In this document: piece after piece, positions 16,040 through 25,320 of the stretch | Layout: the number at the start of each line of letters is the position of its first letter | Numbering within the stretch: the stretch's first letter is position 1 | From: CAZRRV01 sp964602735 | Lineage (GTDB): Bacteria; Bacillota; Clostridia; Oscillospirales; Acutalibacteraceae | Direction: 5' to 3' | DNA: 43,056 bases | Assembly: GCA_964602735.1 (NCBI GenBank) | Contig: CAZRRV010000010.1 | Location: 1 to 43,056 of the forward strand | Translations under genes and position numbers: made by a program | Notes under the pieces: model-generated | What the model was told of the DNA's origin: nothing | Databases searched by the model: none | Seen by the model: the letters and a program-made list of their open reading frames with translations, nothing else

Positions 16040-16885
16040 CTATTTTACCGCTGCCGAAACAATGGAATAAATAAGCACAATTACACCGAGTACAATGCGG
16101 TAATAACCGAATACCTTGAAATCGTGCCGCCGCACATAGGAAAGCAGAAATTTTATCGCGAAAAGCGATACCACGAACGAGACGGCGGTACCCGTAAGCA
16201 GAATAAGGAACTGACCGCCGCTTATCGAAAAGCCGTCGGCAAAATATTTTACAAGCTTTATCGCGCTGCCGCCGAACATCGCGGGGATCGACATATAAAA
16301 CGAAAATTCCGCGGCCGCGGGTCGCGCGACTCCGAGTATAATCCCGCCCAAAATGGTTGAGCCGCTCCGCGATGTGCCGGGCACCAGCGCCAACATCTGG
16401 AACACTCCCATAAGCAGCGCGGTTTTATATGACAGATCGCGCACACGGGCGACTTTAATCTGACGCTCTCGGTTTTCCAGGACTATAAACAGCACACCGT
16501 AAAGGATAAGCGCCGCCGCGACGATTACCACCCTCGCGTTCCCGGTAAGCATTGCGTCAATCTGATCGTCGAACAGGATACCGGCAACCCCCGCGGGAAC
16601 GCTCGCGACCAGTATTTTTCCCCACAAATTCCATGTACGGCGCTTCTGCTCGGCGCTTTTCCGCCGGGAAAAAGGATTCAGTTTGTGGAAAAACAGCAAC
16701 ACAACGGCAAGTATGGCACCGAGCTGTATTACCACAAGGAAAAGACTTTTGAATGCCTCCGGCTGTCTTATCTTCAGCATCGCGTCAAAGAGGATCATAT
16801 GCCCCGTGCTGCTTATCGGCAGCCATTCGGTTATCCCCTCGACTATACCCATAACTATGGATTTAAGAACTTCCAAAAACAGCAT
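16040..16885 (-). CDS. uppP: Undecaprenyl-diphosphatase UppP (BacA)
   Basis: A 281-residue membrane enzyme with about eight helices. It removes the terminal phosphate of undecaprenyl diphosphate, recycling the lipid carrier for peptidoglycan and wall polymers, and gives bacitracin tolerance. Both active-site motifs are present: VEGITEWLPISSTGH (starting near residue 13) and PGTSRSGSTI (around residue 170). I chose the ATG at 16885 (MLFLEVLKSIV), which follows GGTGAG closely and gives the normal family N-terminus; the 16930 start would add 15 unrelated residues. It lies 63 bp after rny and 12 bp before rnhA. Confidence 0.95.
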   Translation of the reverse strand: MLFLEVLKSIVMGIVEGITEWLPISSTGHMILFDAMLKIRQPEAFKSLFLVVIQLGAILAVVLLFFHKLNPFSRRKSAEQKRRTWNLWGKILVASVPAGVAGILFDDQIDAMLTGNARVVIVAAALILYGVLFIVLENRERQIKVARVRDLSYKTALLMGVFQMLALVPGTSRSGSTILGGIILGVARPAAAEFSFYMSIPAMFGGSAIKLVKYFADGFSISGGQFLILLTGTAVSFVVSLFAIKFLLSYVRRHDFKVFGYYRIVLGVIVLIYSIVSAAVK

Positions 16886-16947
16886 ATTCTCACCGGACTT
16901 TACCGGCACATAAAGCCGGAAAATATACACTTCCGCGCACGGAAGAC

Positions 16948-18510
16948 TCAGGTAGCGTATTCAACAGCCCTGTTCTCGCGTATAACATTCACCTTTATCT
17001 GCCCCGGGTACTGCAGTTCGCCTTCAATCCGCTTGGCTATATCGCGCGCCATAAGCACCATTTGATCGTCGCCTATCATCTCGGGTTTTACCATAATGCG
17101 AAGTTCACGCCCCGCCTGTATCGCGTAAGATGTTTCAACTCCGTTGTAGGAATTGGCGATCTCCTCCAGCTTTTCAAGCCGCTTGATGTAATTCTCGATA
17201 TTTTCTCTCCGTGCGCCGGGTCTCGCCGCCGAAATCGCGTCGGCTGCCTGCACCAGAAAATCGATAACGGTTTTCGCCGGCACTTCGCCGTGGTGCGCCT
17301 GTATGGCGTGTATTACCGTTTCACTTTCGTGATATTTCTTCGCCACCTCGACGCCGAGCTGAATATGAGAACCCTCCTGCTCGTGATCCAGGGCCTTGCC
17401 TATATCGTGGAGCAGACCCGCGCGGCGCGCCAGTTCGACATTTTCACCGAGTTCCGCCGCCATAATCCCGGTAAGATAACACACCTCAAGCGAATGGTTC
17501 AACACATTCTGCCCGAAACTGGTGCGGTAATGCAGTCTGCCGAGCAGTTTTACAAGTTCGGGATGAATATTGCGGACACCGGAGGCAATAACGGCTTTAT
17601 CGCCTTCCTGCTTAATCGTGCGCTCAACCTCTGCGCGCGCGCGTTCAACCGTTTCTTCGATTCTTCCCGGGTGAATCCTGCCGTCGAGCATAAGCTTTTC
17701 GAGGGCGATTCTCGCCACCTCGCGGCGTACCGGGTCAAAACTCGAAAGGGTTATCGCCTCGGGAGTATCGTCGATAACGAGATCTACGCCGGTAGCCGCC
17801 TCCAACGCATGAATATTGCGCCCCTCTCTCCCGATAATGCGACCTTTCATTTCATCATTGGGGAGCGGCACGACCGTGATTGTCGCCTCCGATGAATGAT
17901 CCGCGGCGCAACGCTGTATGGCCTGCGCCACAAGGTTGTTTGCCCGTTGCTCGATCTCGTCTTTCGACCGCTGTTCGAAATCCATAATCTTTACGGCTTT
18001 TTCATGGGTAAGTTCGCCGTCTAATATGCTGAGAAGATGCTGTTTCGCCTGTTCGACCGTGTAACCCGAAATTTTCTCGAGCATATCCATCTGGCTGCGC
18101 TTTAACTTTTCCGCATCCGCAACCTTTTCCTCGATTTCTTTCGAGCGGGCGGCAAGTTTTTCTTCTTTTGTTTCGATATTTTCGAGTTTTCTGTCTATCG
18201 TCTCCTCTTTCTGCTGCAACCGTCTTTCCTGCCGCTGAACCTCGCTTCTGCGGTCGCGTATTTCCCTGTCGGCCTCGGCGCGCTGTTTCTGCGCCTCCTC
18301 CATTCCCTCCAACACTACTTCTTTTTTACGCGCTTCCGCCGTCGTCATCGCATCGTTCAAAATGCGTTTCGCCTCGGCCTCCGCCGAACCTATCTCGGCC
18401 TCGGCAACCTTCTTTCGGTGCGACGAACCGATAAAAAATCCTGCCGCGATCCCCGCTCCTATGCCGACAACGGCACAAATAACGGCAATCACAATACTTA
18501 TGCCGTCCAC
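16948..18510 (-). CDS. rny: Ribonuclease Y
   Basis: A 520-residue membrane-anchored endoribonuclease that starts mRNA decay in Gram-positive bacteria. An N-terminal transmembrane helix (ISIVIAVICAVVGIGAGIAAG) is followed by a long coiled coil rich in Glu, Lys and Arg (about 25-190). A KH domain (RIIGREGRNIHALEAATGVD) and an HD domain with HDIGKALDHE complete it. The start is most likely GTG at 18510: AAGGAG lies 9 nt upstream and the product then has the usual length. The longer frame to 18549 has no ribosome site. It is the first gene of rny-uppP-rnhA and has an unusually long leader, with a promoter at 18912-18940. Confidence 0.95.
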   Translation of the reverse strand: MDGISIVIAVICAVVGIGAGIAAGFFIGSSHRKKVAEAEIGSAEAEAKRILNDAMTTAEARKKEVVLEGMEEAQKQRAEADREIRDRRSEVQRQERRLQQKEETIDRKLENIETKEEKLAARSKEIEEKVADAEKLKRSQMDMLEKISGYTVEQAKQHLLSILDGELTHEKAVKIMDFEQRSKDEIEQRANNLVAQAIQRCAADHSSEATITVVPLPNDEMKGRIIGREGRNIHALEAATGVDLVIDDTPEAITLSSFDPVRREVARIALEKLMLDGRIHPGRIEETVERARAEVERTIKQEGDKAVIASGVRNIHPELVKLLGRLHYRTSFGQNVLNHSLEVCYLTGIMAAELGENVELARRAGLLHDIGKALDHEQEGSHIQLGVEVAKKYHESETVIHAIQAHHGEVPAKTVIDFLVQAADAISAARPGARRENIENYIKRLEKLEEIANSYNGVETSYAIQAGRELRIMVKPEMIGDDQMVLMARDIAKRIEGELQYPGQIKVNVIRENRAVEYAT

Positions 18511-19322
18511 AACCAAACACTCCTTTTCCGGGGCATCGCCGCGTGACACAAATACAGTCTTGCCGTAAAAATTTACGCATATTCAATTTATTTCGGTTCA
18601 AGCCGCCCTTATTCTGCTTTTATATCACCGCTCGTGTGCTGCCGAAACCGCGACACCGGCTTATATAATAACGCGCGATCAATCATCCGCGCGGCGGCAA
18701 AATACGGACTGCCGTTTGCTTTTACGAAAAACTTTTGTACGGGTACAAGACTTTTTGCGGCGGTAACGCCTCTATTTTTTCCGCACTTTCGCAAATCCGG
18801 CCGGCACTGTGCCGCAAAGTAGACAGGCGGACTGCCGGATTTTATATTTTTCGGGCGGCGGTTTTACCCGAATCTTCCGCTATGTTCCGCGGAATACAAC
18901 CTGACATTTTTATTTTATTGCAAAACCGCCGGAAAGTCAAGCGAAATTTTAAGACGGAACGGCGCTTACCGTCGGGCGGGCGAGCCGGTAATTTTTTCGC
19001 GATACGGCGAAAAGCGCGGCGACCCTTTGCCGCATTTAAGCCGCGCCGCACAATAACTGTCTGAAGCCCTCACGCGCCGTCTGTTCCCCGATTCCCCGTG
19101 TTACACCTAACAAACCGCCCGGAAACACATAGGTTTTCCGCGCGTTCCCCTGCTTCATCTGACGACGAAAATCACTGACGCATCCGCCGCGCGGTAGCGC
19201 ATAATGAAAATTTCGGTGAAATACGGCGGGAATTATGCGGCCATTCGCGCCCGAATCCGTAATACGGTATTTTGCGGTACCGCCGATTTCCGTTTAACCG
19301 TTCGGAATTTTACGCGCTTCGG
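18511..19322. other. Gene-free region holding the rny leader
   Basis: About 810 bp between rny and the phosphoesterase promoter. The part from about 18905 to 18511 would be the 5' leader of rny. It contains a 14-bp dyad, TTGTAC-GG-GTACAA (18735-18748), and a 61-codon minus-strand frame (18609-18794) without a ribosome site that I do not accept as a gene. From about 18945 to 19322 I see only GC-rich sequence with no promoter, RNA gene or coding signal. Confidence 0.5.
18912..18940 (-). promoter_or_regulatory. Promoter driving rny-uppP-rnhA with a long leader
   Basis: Minus-strand TTGACT (18940-18935), a 17-bp spacer and TAAAAT (18917-18912). No other minus-strand gene starts between it and rny, so the predicted leader is about 395 nt. 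Confidence 0.6.
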
Positions 19323-19351
19323 TTGAAAACGGCATATTTATGTGTTATCAT
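19323..19351 (+). promoter_or_regulatory. Sigma-70-type promoter of the phosphoesterase gene
   Basis: TTGAAA (19323-19328), 17 bp and TATCAT (19346-19351). The leader of about 40 nt ends in GGAGGGGAG before the ATG at 19399. Confidence 0.6.
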
Positions 19352-19398
19352 AGCGGTAAAGTCTGCCGCATTCGTTTATGCTCGGAGGGGAGAACCGT

Positions 19399-19878
19399 AT
19401 GAAAATTCTCGCGCTGTCGGATTCGCACGGTCGCCGATCGGTGCTGGAGGAAATCGTTGGCCGCCACCGCGACGTCAGGCACATCTTCTTTCTGGGAGAC
19501 GGTTTGCGCGATACCGATACCCTGCCGTTGCTATGCCCCGAAGCGCATATTTACCGCGTCGCGGGAAACTGCGACTTTTTTGCCGATGCTCCCGATGAAA
19601 TGACGGTAACGCTTGACGGCGTAAAAATTTTCTGCTGCCACGGGCATACCGCGGGAGTAAAGCGCGGGCTCGACGGGCTTTACCTCAAAGCGCGGCAGCA
19701 GAACGCCGCGCTTGCGCTTTACGGTCACACCCACATTCCGAATATCGATTATCACGGAGGCAGAATATTCGTAAATCCCGGTTCGGCGGGCAGTCCGACC
19801 GGCGGACGGGGGAGTTACGCGGTAATCGAAATTGCGAACGCCTCCGTCCGCCCCGAGATACTTTACTGCGATTGGTGA
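19399..19878 (+). CDS. YfcE/MJ0936-family metallophosphoesterase
   Basis: A 159-residue calcineurin-like phosphodiesterase. The metal-binding motifs appear in family order: DSHG (near residue 8), GDG, GNCD, a CHGH and GHTHIP. Proteins of this size hydrolyse phosphodiesters such as bis-pNPP in vitro; the cellular substrate is generally unknown. The ATG at 19399 follows GGAGGGGAG and gives the canonical MKILALSDSHG start; the upstream ATG at 19378 overlaps the ribosome site. It appears to be a single-gene unit with its own promoter, followed by repeat copy C. Confidence 0.93.
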   Translation: MKILALSDSHGRRSVLEEIVGRHRDVRHIFFLGDGLRDTDTLPLLCPEAHIYRVAGNCDFFADAPDEMTVTLDGVKIFCCHGHTAGVKRGLDGLYLKARQQNAALALYGHTHIPNIDYHGGRIFVNPGSAGSPTGGRGSYAVIEIANASVRPEILYCDW

Positions 19879-19895
19879 AAGCCGGGCGGATTTTT
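19847..19895 (+). terminator. Long-loop terminator candidate overlapping the phosphoesterase stop
   Basis: TCCGCCC (19847-19853) can pair with GGGCGGA (19884-19890), and TTTTT follows directly (19891-19895). The 30-nt loop makes this a weak prediction. Confidence 0.3.
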
Positions 19896-20012
19896 GCCTG
19901 TTTACACGTCGCGATCAACCGTTTCGCGGTTCCACCGGCGCACAGTCGGGGTTTTTGCACGGTAAAAATCATTCGCCCGCAAATACGGTTTACCGAAACC
20001 CGCATTATTTTA

Positions 20013-20146
20013 GGCAATACCGCATAAAGACCCGGCAGCGAACGCAACTGCAGATTTTCCGTTAGATGCAACTAAAATCGCGGGAAATACCTTGTGTATT
20101 TTCGAGCATTTTTGTAAAATATAACGGAAAAATGCCGGAGGATGAC
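20013..20146 (+). repeat. Interspersed 3'-end repeat, copy C
   Basis: About 134 bp homologous to copy B in inverted orientation. It begins GGCAATACCGCATAAAGACC, 134 bp after the plus-strand phosphoesterase stop, so its orientation to the upstream gene matches copies A and B. The distal part can fold: GCATTTTT (starting near 20106) pairs perfectly with AAAAATGC (ending near 20135). Confidence 0.85.
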
Positions 20147-20460
20147 TTGCAAAACCGTCAGACAGGCTTTTTGCCTTAGATCGGCGTTTTTTAACCGTCA
20201 CGGCAGCGGGCGCGAATGCCGCCGCTGTCCGGCGGTTTACCCGGAACGCGTATTTCGCTATTTGAGCAACAAACGGTTGCGCGACGGGCCGATTTGTGGT
20301 AGCATAAAAGAAAGGCGGGTTCCGCGCGAACTCATCCGCCCGGTTTTTTACCGATTGCCTAACCGGCGCGGGAATACCGTTGTGTTTCGGGAAAATCGCG
20401 GCGGATAACCGCTGTACGGCGGCGGAAATGTCGCCGAAAATACAATACGGGGTGATAAAT
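20147..20460. other. Intergenic region upstream of nrdR
   Basis: Holds no supported gene. A possible promoter for nrdR is TTGCGC (20276-20281), 17 bp, TAGCAT (20299-20304), giving a leader of about 150 nt. I see no NrdR-box pair. Confidence 0.4.
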
Positions 20461-20928
20461 ATGAAATGCCCTTACTGCGGGTATCAGGAAGACAAAGTAA
20501 TAGATTCCCGTCCCGCCGATGACGGCGAAAAAATCCGCCGCAGGCGCGAGTGCTTAAAATGCCAGAAACGCTTTACGACTTATGAAATCGTCGAAAGTCT
20601 GCCGATTATAGTTATAAAAAAAGACGGATCGCGAGAAGTTTTCGATCGTGCCAAACTCCTCAACGGTCTTCTTCGCGCGTGCGAAAAAAGACCCGTATCG
20701 CTCGACCGGCTTGATTCCGTCGTCGATGAAATCGAAAGCGTTATCCAGAACTCGCTCGATCGCGAGGTAACATCGGTTAAAATCGGGGAACTGGTTATGG
20801 AAAAACTGAAAAAAATCGACGAGGTCGCATACGTGCGTTTCGCGAGCGTTTACCGCCAGTTCAAAGATGTTGAAACCTTTATGGCGGAACTGCAAAATCT
20901 GCTCGGCAACGAAAAAAAAGAACAATAA
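20461..20928 (+). CDS. nrdR: Transcriptional repressor NrdR
   Basis: A 155-residue regulator that represses ribonucleotide reductase genes in response to ATP/dATP. The N-terminal zinc ribbon is complete (C3, C6, C31, C34: CPYCGYQ...CLKCQKRF) with the invariant VIDSRPADDGEKIRRRREC. An ATP-cone domain follows (PIIVIKKDGSREVFDRAKL onward). The ATG at 20461 lies after GGGGTGA and yields the family's exact N-terminus; the upstream frame to 20380 has no homology. No ribonucleotide reductase gene is nearby. It is followed after 15 bp by glf, so both may be co-transcribed. Confidence 0.97.
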   Translation: MKCPYCGYQEDKVIDSRPADDGEKIRRRRECLKCQKRFTTYEIVESLPIIVIKKDGSREVFDRAKLLNGLLRACEKRPVSLDRLDSVVDEIESVIQNSLDREVTSVKIGELVMEKLKKIDEVAYVRFASVYRQFKDVETFMAELQNLLGNEKKEQ

Positions 20929-20943
20929 CCGGGAGGCGCGTTT

Positions 20944-22047
20944 ATGCCGCGATATGATTATCTGCTTGTCGGAGCCGGACTGTTTTCCGGCGTATTCGCC
21001 CGCCGCGCCGCGCAACACGGAAAGCGATGCCTGGTGTTGGAGAAAAGAGCGCAACCGGGAGGAAATCTTTACTGCGAGAATATCGCCGGCATACCCGTTC
21101 ATAAGTACGGAGCGCACATTTTCCATACATCGAACGATCGCGTGTGGCGGTTTGTAAACGATCTTGCGGAATTCAACCGTTTTACCAACTGCCCGATCGC
21201 AAATTACAACGGCAAACTTTATCATCTGCCGTTCAACATGAACACATTTTACGAACTGTGGGGAGTTCGCACCCCCGCCGAGGCGAAAGCGAAAATCGCG
21301 AGCCAGCGGCTTGATACGGCCGAACCCGCGAACCTTGAGGAGCAGGCGCTGAAACTCGTAGGCAAAGATATTTACGAAAGACTGGTTAAAGGCTATACGG
21401 AAAAGCAGTGGGGAAGAGACTGCAGGGATCTGCCCGCGTTTATAATCCGCCGTCTCCCGGTACGCTACACTTTCGACAACAATTATTTTAACGACAAATA
21501 TCAGGGCATACCCGAGGGGGGCTATAACGCGCTTATAAACGCGCTGTTTGAAGGCTGCGACATCGTGCTTAACACCGATTACAACCTTAACCGCGGCGAT
21601 TGGGACCGGGCGGCGGATAAAATCGTTTACACGGGGCCGCTCGACGCGCTGTTCGACAGGTGTTTCGGTTCGCTTGAATACCGCAGCTTAAGGTTCGAAA
21701 CCGAGATTCTCGATATCGACAATTACCAGGGCGTGGCGGTTATGAATTTCACCGAGCGGGAAATACCTTATACCCGGATTATCGAACACAAACATTTCGG
21801 CTCCGCGGGCGGCAATAAAACCGTTATCACCCGCGAGTATCCCGAAAGTCCCGGCCCGGACGCGGAGCCGTACTACCCGATAAACGATAAAAAAAATCAG
21901 GAGCTTTACGAAAAATACCAAACCCTCGCAAATAAAAATCCCCGCCTGATTACAGGCGGGAGACTTGCGGAATACCGCTATTACGATATGGATAAAACCG
22001 TGGAATCGGCTCTCGTGCTGGCCGACCGCGAATTCGGCACGGATTAA
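20944..22047 (+). CDS. glf: UDP-galactopyranose mutase
   Basis: A 367-residue FAD enzyme that converts UDP-galactopyranose to UDP-galactofuranose, the donor for galactofuranose-containing surface glycans. The N-terminus YDYLLVGAGLFSGVFA is the Rossmann FAD-binding motif. Typical Glf segments follow: KRAQPGGNLYCE, YGAHIFHTSNDRVW, YTEKQWGRD, IPEGGYNALINALF and the C-terminal GRLAEYRYYDMD. The start is 7 nt after GGGAGG. It stands apart from other glycan genes in this window. It ends convergently with the exporter permease at 22098, with no clear terminator between them. Confidence 0.97.
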   Translation: MPRYDYLLVGAGLFSGVFARRAAQHGKRCLVLEKRAQPGGNLYCENIAGIPVHKYGAHIFHTSNDRVWRFVNDLAEFNRFTNCPIANYNGKLYHLPFNMNTFYELWGVRTPAEAKAKIASQRLDTAEPANLEEQALKLVGKDIYERLVKGYTEKQWGRDCRDLPAFIIRRLPVRYTFDNNYFNDKYQGIPEGGYNALINALFEGCDIVLNTDYNLNRGDWDRAADKIVYTGPLDALFDRCFGSLEYRSLRFETEILDIDNYQGVAVMNFTEREIPYTRIIEHKHFGSAGGNKTVITREYPESPGPDAEPYYPINDKKNQELYEKYQTLANKNPRLITGGRLAEYRYYDMDKTVESALVLADREFGTD

Positions 22048-22097
22048 ACCCGGAGCAGTTCGCCGCCCGTTGACCGCCGCCTGATAATGCCGCTTTT

Positions 22098-24527
22098 CTA
22101 CTCGGTCGATTTGAGTGATTCCGCCATCGGGATATTATACACGCCGCGAAGCATCAGAAGTTCGGTAAGAAATGCAAACGCCGCCACAATAAGAAAAGTA
22201 AACACATAGCTCCGCGGAAGTACCGTAACACGGAAACTTACCATATCGATCCGTATCTGCGACATCACAAAGCGGTGCAGCAGAACCCCGAACGGCAGCC
22301 CCGCCAGTGTTCCCATAACCGTAAGCACCCTGTTTTCACGGAAAACATACGACGCCGTTTCCCCGGCGTGGAACCCCAGTACCTTTACCGTGGCGATTTC
22401 CCTTACCCTTTCGGTTATGTTTATATTTCCGAGATTAAACAGCACAATGAGCGCGAGCGCCCCCGCGCTTAAAATCACCACCCATACCACGGCGTTCAGG
22501 CTTTTCATACTGTCGTTCACGCGGGAACGAATATCCGCCGTAACCGCGACTCCCGCCACCGACGGATTCGATTGCAGCGCGGCGGCGGTTCTATGCGGGT
22601 CGGCACCGCTTTTAAGCGTCGCGAACACCGTGTTGGGTTTGTACTCCCCGAAAATTTTTCCGTATGTATCGGCGGAGATGTAAATATAATTATACACATA
22701 GTTTTCACAGAGAGCGGATATTTTAACCTCGGTGACCGTGTTGCCGCCGTTTTTTAATGTTACGGTATCACCCGCTCCCGCTCCGCACAGTTTGGCGAGG
22801 TTTGTGTTTATCACGGCCTCGCCGGTTTTCGGATATGCGATTGCAGTGCCGTCGACGTCATGCAAATCCACCAGCCCGCCCAAATCCTTTTCGGCGATAA
22901 GAAGGTTGGCGGTTTGCGTACTTTTCCCCTTTATATCGGCGGTTTCCTGCCGCAGAACGGTATAATCTTTCACCCCGTTTTCCGCCAGTTCCCCCCGTTC
23001 GGGCAGGTTTGTGCCGTCGGAGCAGTTTATCGCGATGTCGTATTTCATAATATCGGAGAACTGATAATCCACGATATTGGAAACCGAATCTTTTATGCCG
23101 AATCCGGTAAGAACGAGTGCCGTACATCCGCCTATACCTACAAGCATCATAATCATACGCTTTTTATATCGGAAAACATTGCGCGCAGTTACTTTGTGCA
23201 GAAACGAAAGCCGGTTCCAGAAGAATCGGATATGTTCCGCGAAAATTCGTTTGCCGGCCGCCGGTGCGCGCGGCCGGATAAGCTGCGCGGGCATTTCAGC
23301 CAGCCTTTTCCGGCACACCGCCCATGTAACCCCGGCCGACGCAAGCATGGCGCCGCAAAGCGAAATAACGCCGATCGGCGCGCTTAGAGTATATTTAATC
23401 GAGGTAAATCCGTAAATCAGCCCGTACGCCTTCCATATAACCGCCGGGAAGAGCCGCGACCCGCCGAAGAATCCCGCCGCGCAACCAAGCAAAGCCGCGC
23501 TGCCCGCGTAAAAAACATATTTGAAAAGAACGGCGCCGTTGCCGAATCCCAACGCCCGCAGTGTTCCTATTTCGGTACGCTGCTCATCGATCATACGGGT
23601 CATGGTCGTCGAACAGACAAGCGCCGCCACCGCCATGAAGAACAGCGGGAAAACTTTCGCGACACTCTCTACAATCTCCGCGTTGCTTTCAAACGAACTG
23701 TAGGAGGCATCGTCGTCGCGGGTAAAAACATAGGTTCGCGCTTCAAGACCGCCCGCGCCCGCCGGAGTGTTCCCCGCGGCCTGTACCGCCAGTCGGTTCG
23801 CCCTTTTTTCTGTTTCCGTACGCACCGCGGCTTCGATCGCCGGCAGAAGTTCCTCCTCCGATTTCTCGTATTGATCACTGTATATGAAATCGTCAATTCC
23901 CGCGTCAATATACAACTCAGTAAAAATATCCGACGCGAAACCGCCCTCACGCATAAGCAGGAAACCGTCGGTTTTGCCGTCGGAATAGGTTGTTGTGCCG
24001 CGATCCAAACCTATATACAGCGGAGAATTCGCAATGCCGGTGATTTTATATTCGCCGTATGCGAAACCGGCGGCGGTCTGCTCCCCGACTTTTACCGTTT
24101 TTCCTATATCGTCTTTATCGAACATCCGCCGGTCGGCAAGAACTTCGTTGTCTTTTTCCGGCATTCTGCCGCCGGTCAGCGTAGGCTCGTTTATTCCGTC
24201 GGTAAGCGACAGACAGTGCAGAACGCTTTCCTGCCCTCCGTATACGGTCAGCATATCAGCCGAAATTCCGCCGTACACCTCCGTCCCCGTCGCGTCGGCG
24301 ACCCCTGCCGCCGATTCCCCGTCGAACCCGATGTCGCTTACGGCACGGAAATGGTATAACGACTGCCCGGCAAAATAATCGTTCCCCGTTTCAAGCATCG
24401 CTTTTTTTGTGGTGCAAAGCCCCGAAAAAAATCCCGCGCCCAGCGCCACGATAGCGAATATCGCCAGATATCTGCCTATACTGCCGGTTATCGTGCGAAG
24501 TATATGTTTACCGTAAACTTTACCCAT
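22098..24527 (-). CDS. FtsX-type ABC transporter permease with two FtsX domains
   Basis: About 809 residues. A membrane helix near the N-terminus (GRYLAIFAIVALGAGFFSGL) is followed by an extracytoplasmic domain of about 240 residues, then three helices of the first FtsX domain (beginning FPLFFMAVAALVCSTTMTRM, with the family motif EIGTLRALGFGNG). A second half repeats the plan and ends in another FtsX domain (with EIATVKVLGFHAGE). Such permeases act mechanically in MacB-like export or cell-envelope signalling rather than as simple channels. I prefer ATG 24527 (MGKVYGKHILRTI); a GTG at 24536 overlaps the ATPase end. It pairs with the ATPase directly upstream. Substrate unknown. Confidence 0.88.
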   Translation of the reverse strand: MGKVYGKHILRTITGSIGRYLAIFAIVALGAGFFSGLCTTKKAMLETGNDYFAGQSLYHFRAVSDIGFDGESAAGVADATGTEVYGGISADMLTVYGGQESVLHCLSLTDGINEPTLTGGRMPEKDNEVLADRRMFDKDDIGKTVKVGEQTAAGFAYGEYKITGIANSPLYIGLDRGTTTYSDGKTDGFLLMREGGFASDIFTELYIDAGIDDFIYSDQYEKSEEELLPAIEAAVRTETEKRANRLAVQAAGNTPAGAGGLEARTYVFTRDDDASYSSFESNAEIVESVAKVFPLFFMAVAALVCSTTMTRMIDEQRTEIGTLRALGFGNGAVLFKYVFYAGSAALLGCAAGFFGGSRLFPAVIWKAYGLIYGFTSIKYTLSAPIGVISLCGAMLASAGVTWAVCRKRLAEMPAQLIRPRAPAAGKRIFAEHIRFFWNRLSFLHKVTARNVFRYKKRMIMMLVGIGGCTALVLTGFGIKDSVSNIVDYQFSDIMKYDIAINCSDGTNLPERGELAENGVKDYTVLRQETADIKGKSTQTANLLIAEKDLGGLVDLHDVDGTAIAYPKTGEAVINTNLAKLCGAGAGDTVTLKNGGNTVTEVKISALCENYVYNYIYISADTYGKIFGEYKPNTVFATLKSGADPHRTAAALQSNPSVAGVAVTADIRSRVNDSMKSLNAVVWVVILSAGALALIVLFNLGNINITERVREIATVKVLGFHAGETASYVFRENRVLTVMGTLAGLPFGVLLHRFVMSQIRIDMVSFRVTVLPRSYVFTFLIVAAFAFLTELLMLRGVYNIPMAESLKSTE

Positions 24528-24529
24528 AT

Positions 24530-25234
24530 TTACCACTCAATCCGTTCGACGGGGACGGCGTGTTCGTTTTCGGTTACCGAAACCACACTGCCGTTTTTTA
24601 TCCGCACAATCTTGTCGGCCATGGGGGCAATCGCGGAATTGTGGGTTATTATAAGCACCGTCATCCCGTCTTCGCGGCAACACTGCTGCAAAAGCGAAAG
24701 AATACTTCGCCCCGTCTCGGAATCGAGGGCGCCGGTAGGTTCGTCGCACAAAAGGAGCTGCGGATTTTTCGCTATGGCGCGCGCTATCGCCACTCGCTGC
24801 TGTTCTCCGCCGGACAGTTGCGCGGGAAAATTGCCCATTCTGTCTTTCAGTCCCACGCGCTGCAGCACGTCGGCGGGATTTTTACAGTCTTTTTTCAGCT
24901 GGGTGGCGATTTCGACATTTTCAAGCGCGGTAAGATTCGGGATCAGATTGTAAAACTGGAAAACAAATCCTATCTTCTGCCGGCGGAACTCGGCAAGCTG
25001 CCTTTTGCCGTAGCCGGAAATCTCTTCCCCGTCAAGTTTGACACTGCCGGCGGTCAATGTGTCCATACCGCCCAGAATATTAAGCAGCGTGGTTTTCCCC
25101 GCGCCCGACTGCCCTAAAATAACGCAAATTTCACCCTTATTCACACTGAAGGTAATGTCGTTCAGCGCGACTACCGGCGCGGTATCGGCGTTGTAAACTT
25201 TCCGCACCCCCGAAAACTCGATAAACGGCCGCAT
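24530..25234 (-). CDS. ABC transporter ATP-binding protein (LolD/MacB type)
   Basis: A 234-residue ATPase with Walker A GQSGAGKTT, signature LSGGEQQRVAIARAI, Walker B LLLCDEPTGALD and switch histidine ITHNSAI, the profile of ATPases that drive FtsX-type permeases. The start at 25234 (MRPFIEFSGVRKVYN) follows GGAGGG by about 10 nt; the longer frame to 25288 begins at the predicted transcription start and is rejected. The gene abuts the permease at 24527, and a promoter at 25292-25320 gives the pair its own transcript. Confidence 0.93.
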   Translation of the reverse strand: MRPFIEFSGVRKVYNADTAPVVALNDITFSVNKGEICVILGQSGAGKTTLLNILGGMDTLTAGSVKLDGEEISGYGKRQLAEFRRQKIGFVFQFYNLIPNLTALENVEIATQLKKDCKNPADVLQRVGLKDRMGNFPAQLSGGEQQRVAIARAIAKNPQLLLCDEPTGALDSETGRSILSLLQQCCREDGMTVLIITHNSAIAPMADKIVRIKNGSVVSVTENEHAVPVERIEW

Positions 25235-25291
25235 TTCAACTCTTCCCTCCGAACGGTTCGCCGGATAACCGGCTCCCCCGATATTCACATA

Positions 25292-25320
25292 ATTATATAA
25301 CCGCGCCGCCGTGTTCGCAA
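25292..25320 (-). promoter_or_regulatory. Internal promoter of the ATPase-permease pair
   Basis: Minus-strand TTGCGA (25320-25315), 17 bp and consensus TATAAT (25297-25292). Its -35 and spacer lie within a 9-bp inverted repeat (25303-25331). Confidence 0.6.

Noticed and set aside
18609..18794. A 61-codon minus-strand frame in the rny leader
   Set aside because: GTG start with no ribosome site and no recognisable sequence; probably untranslated leader.
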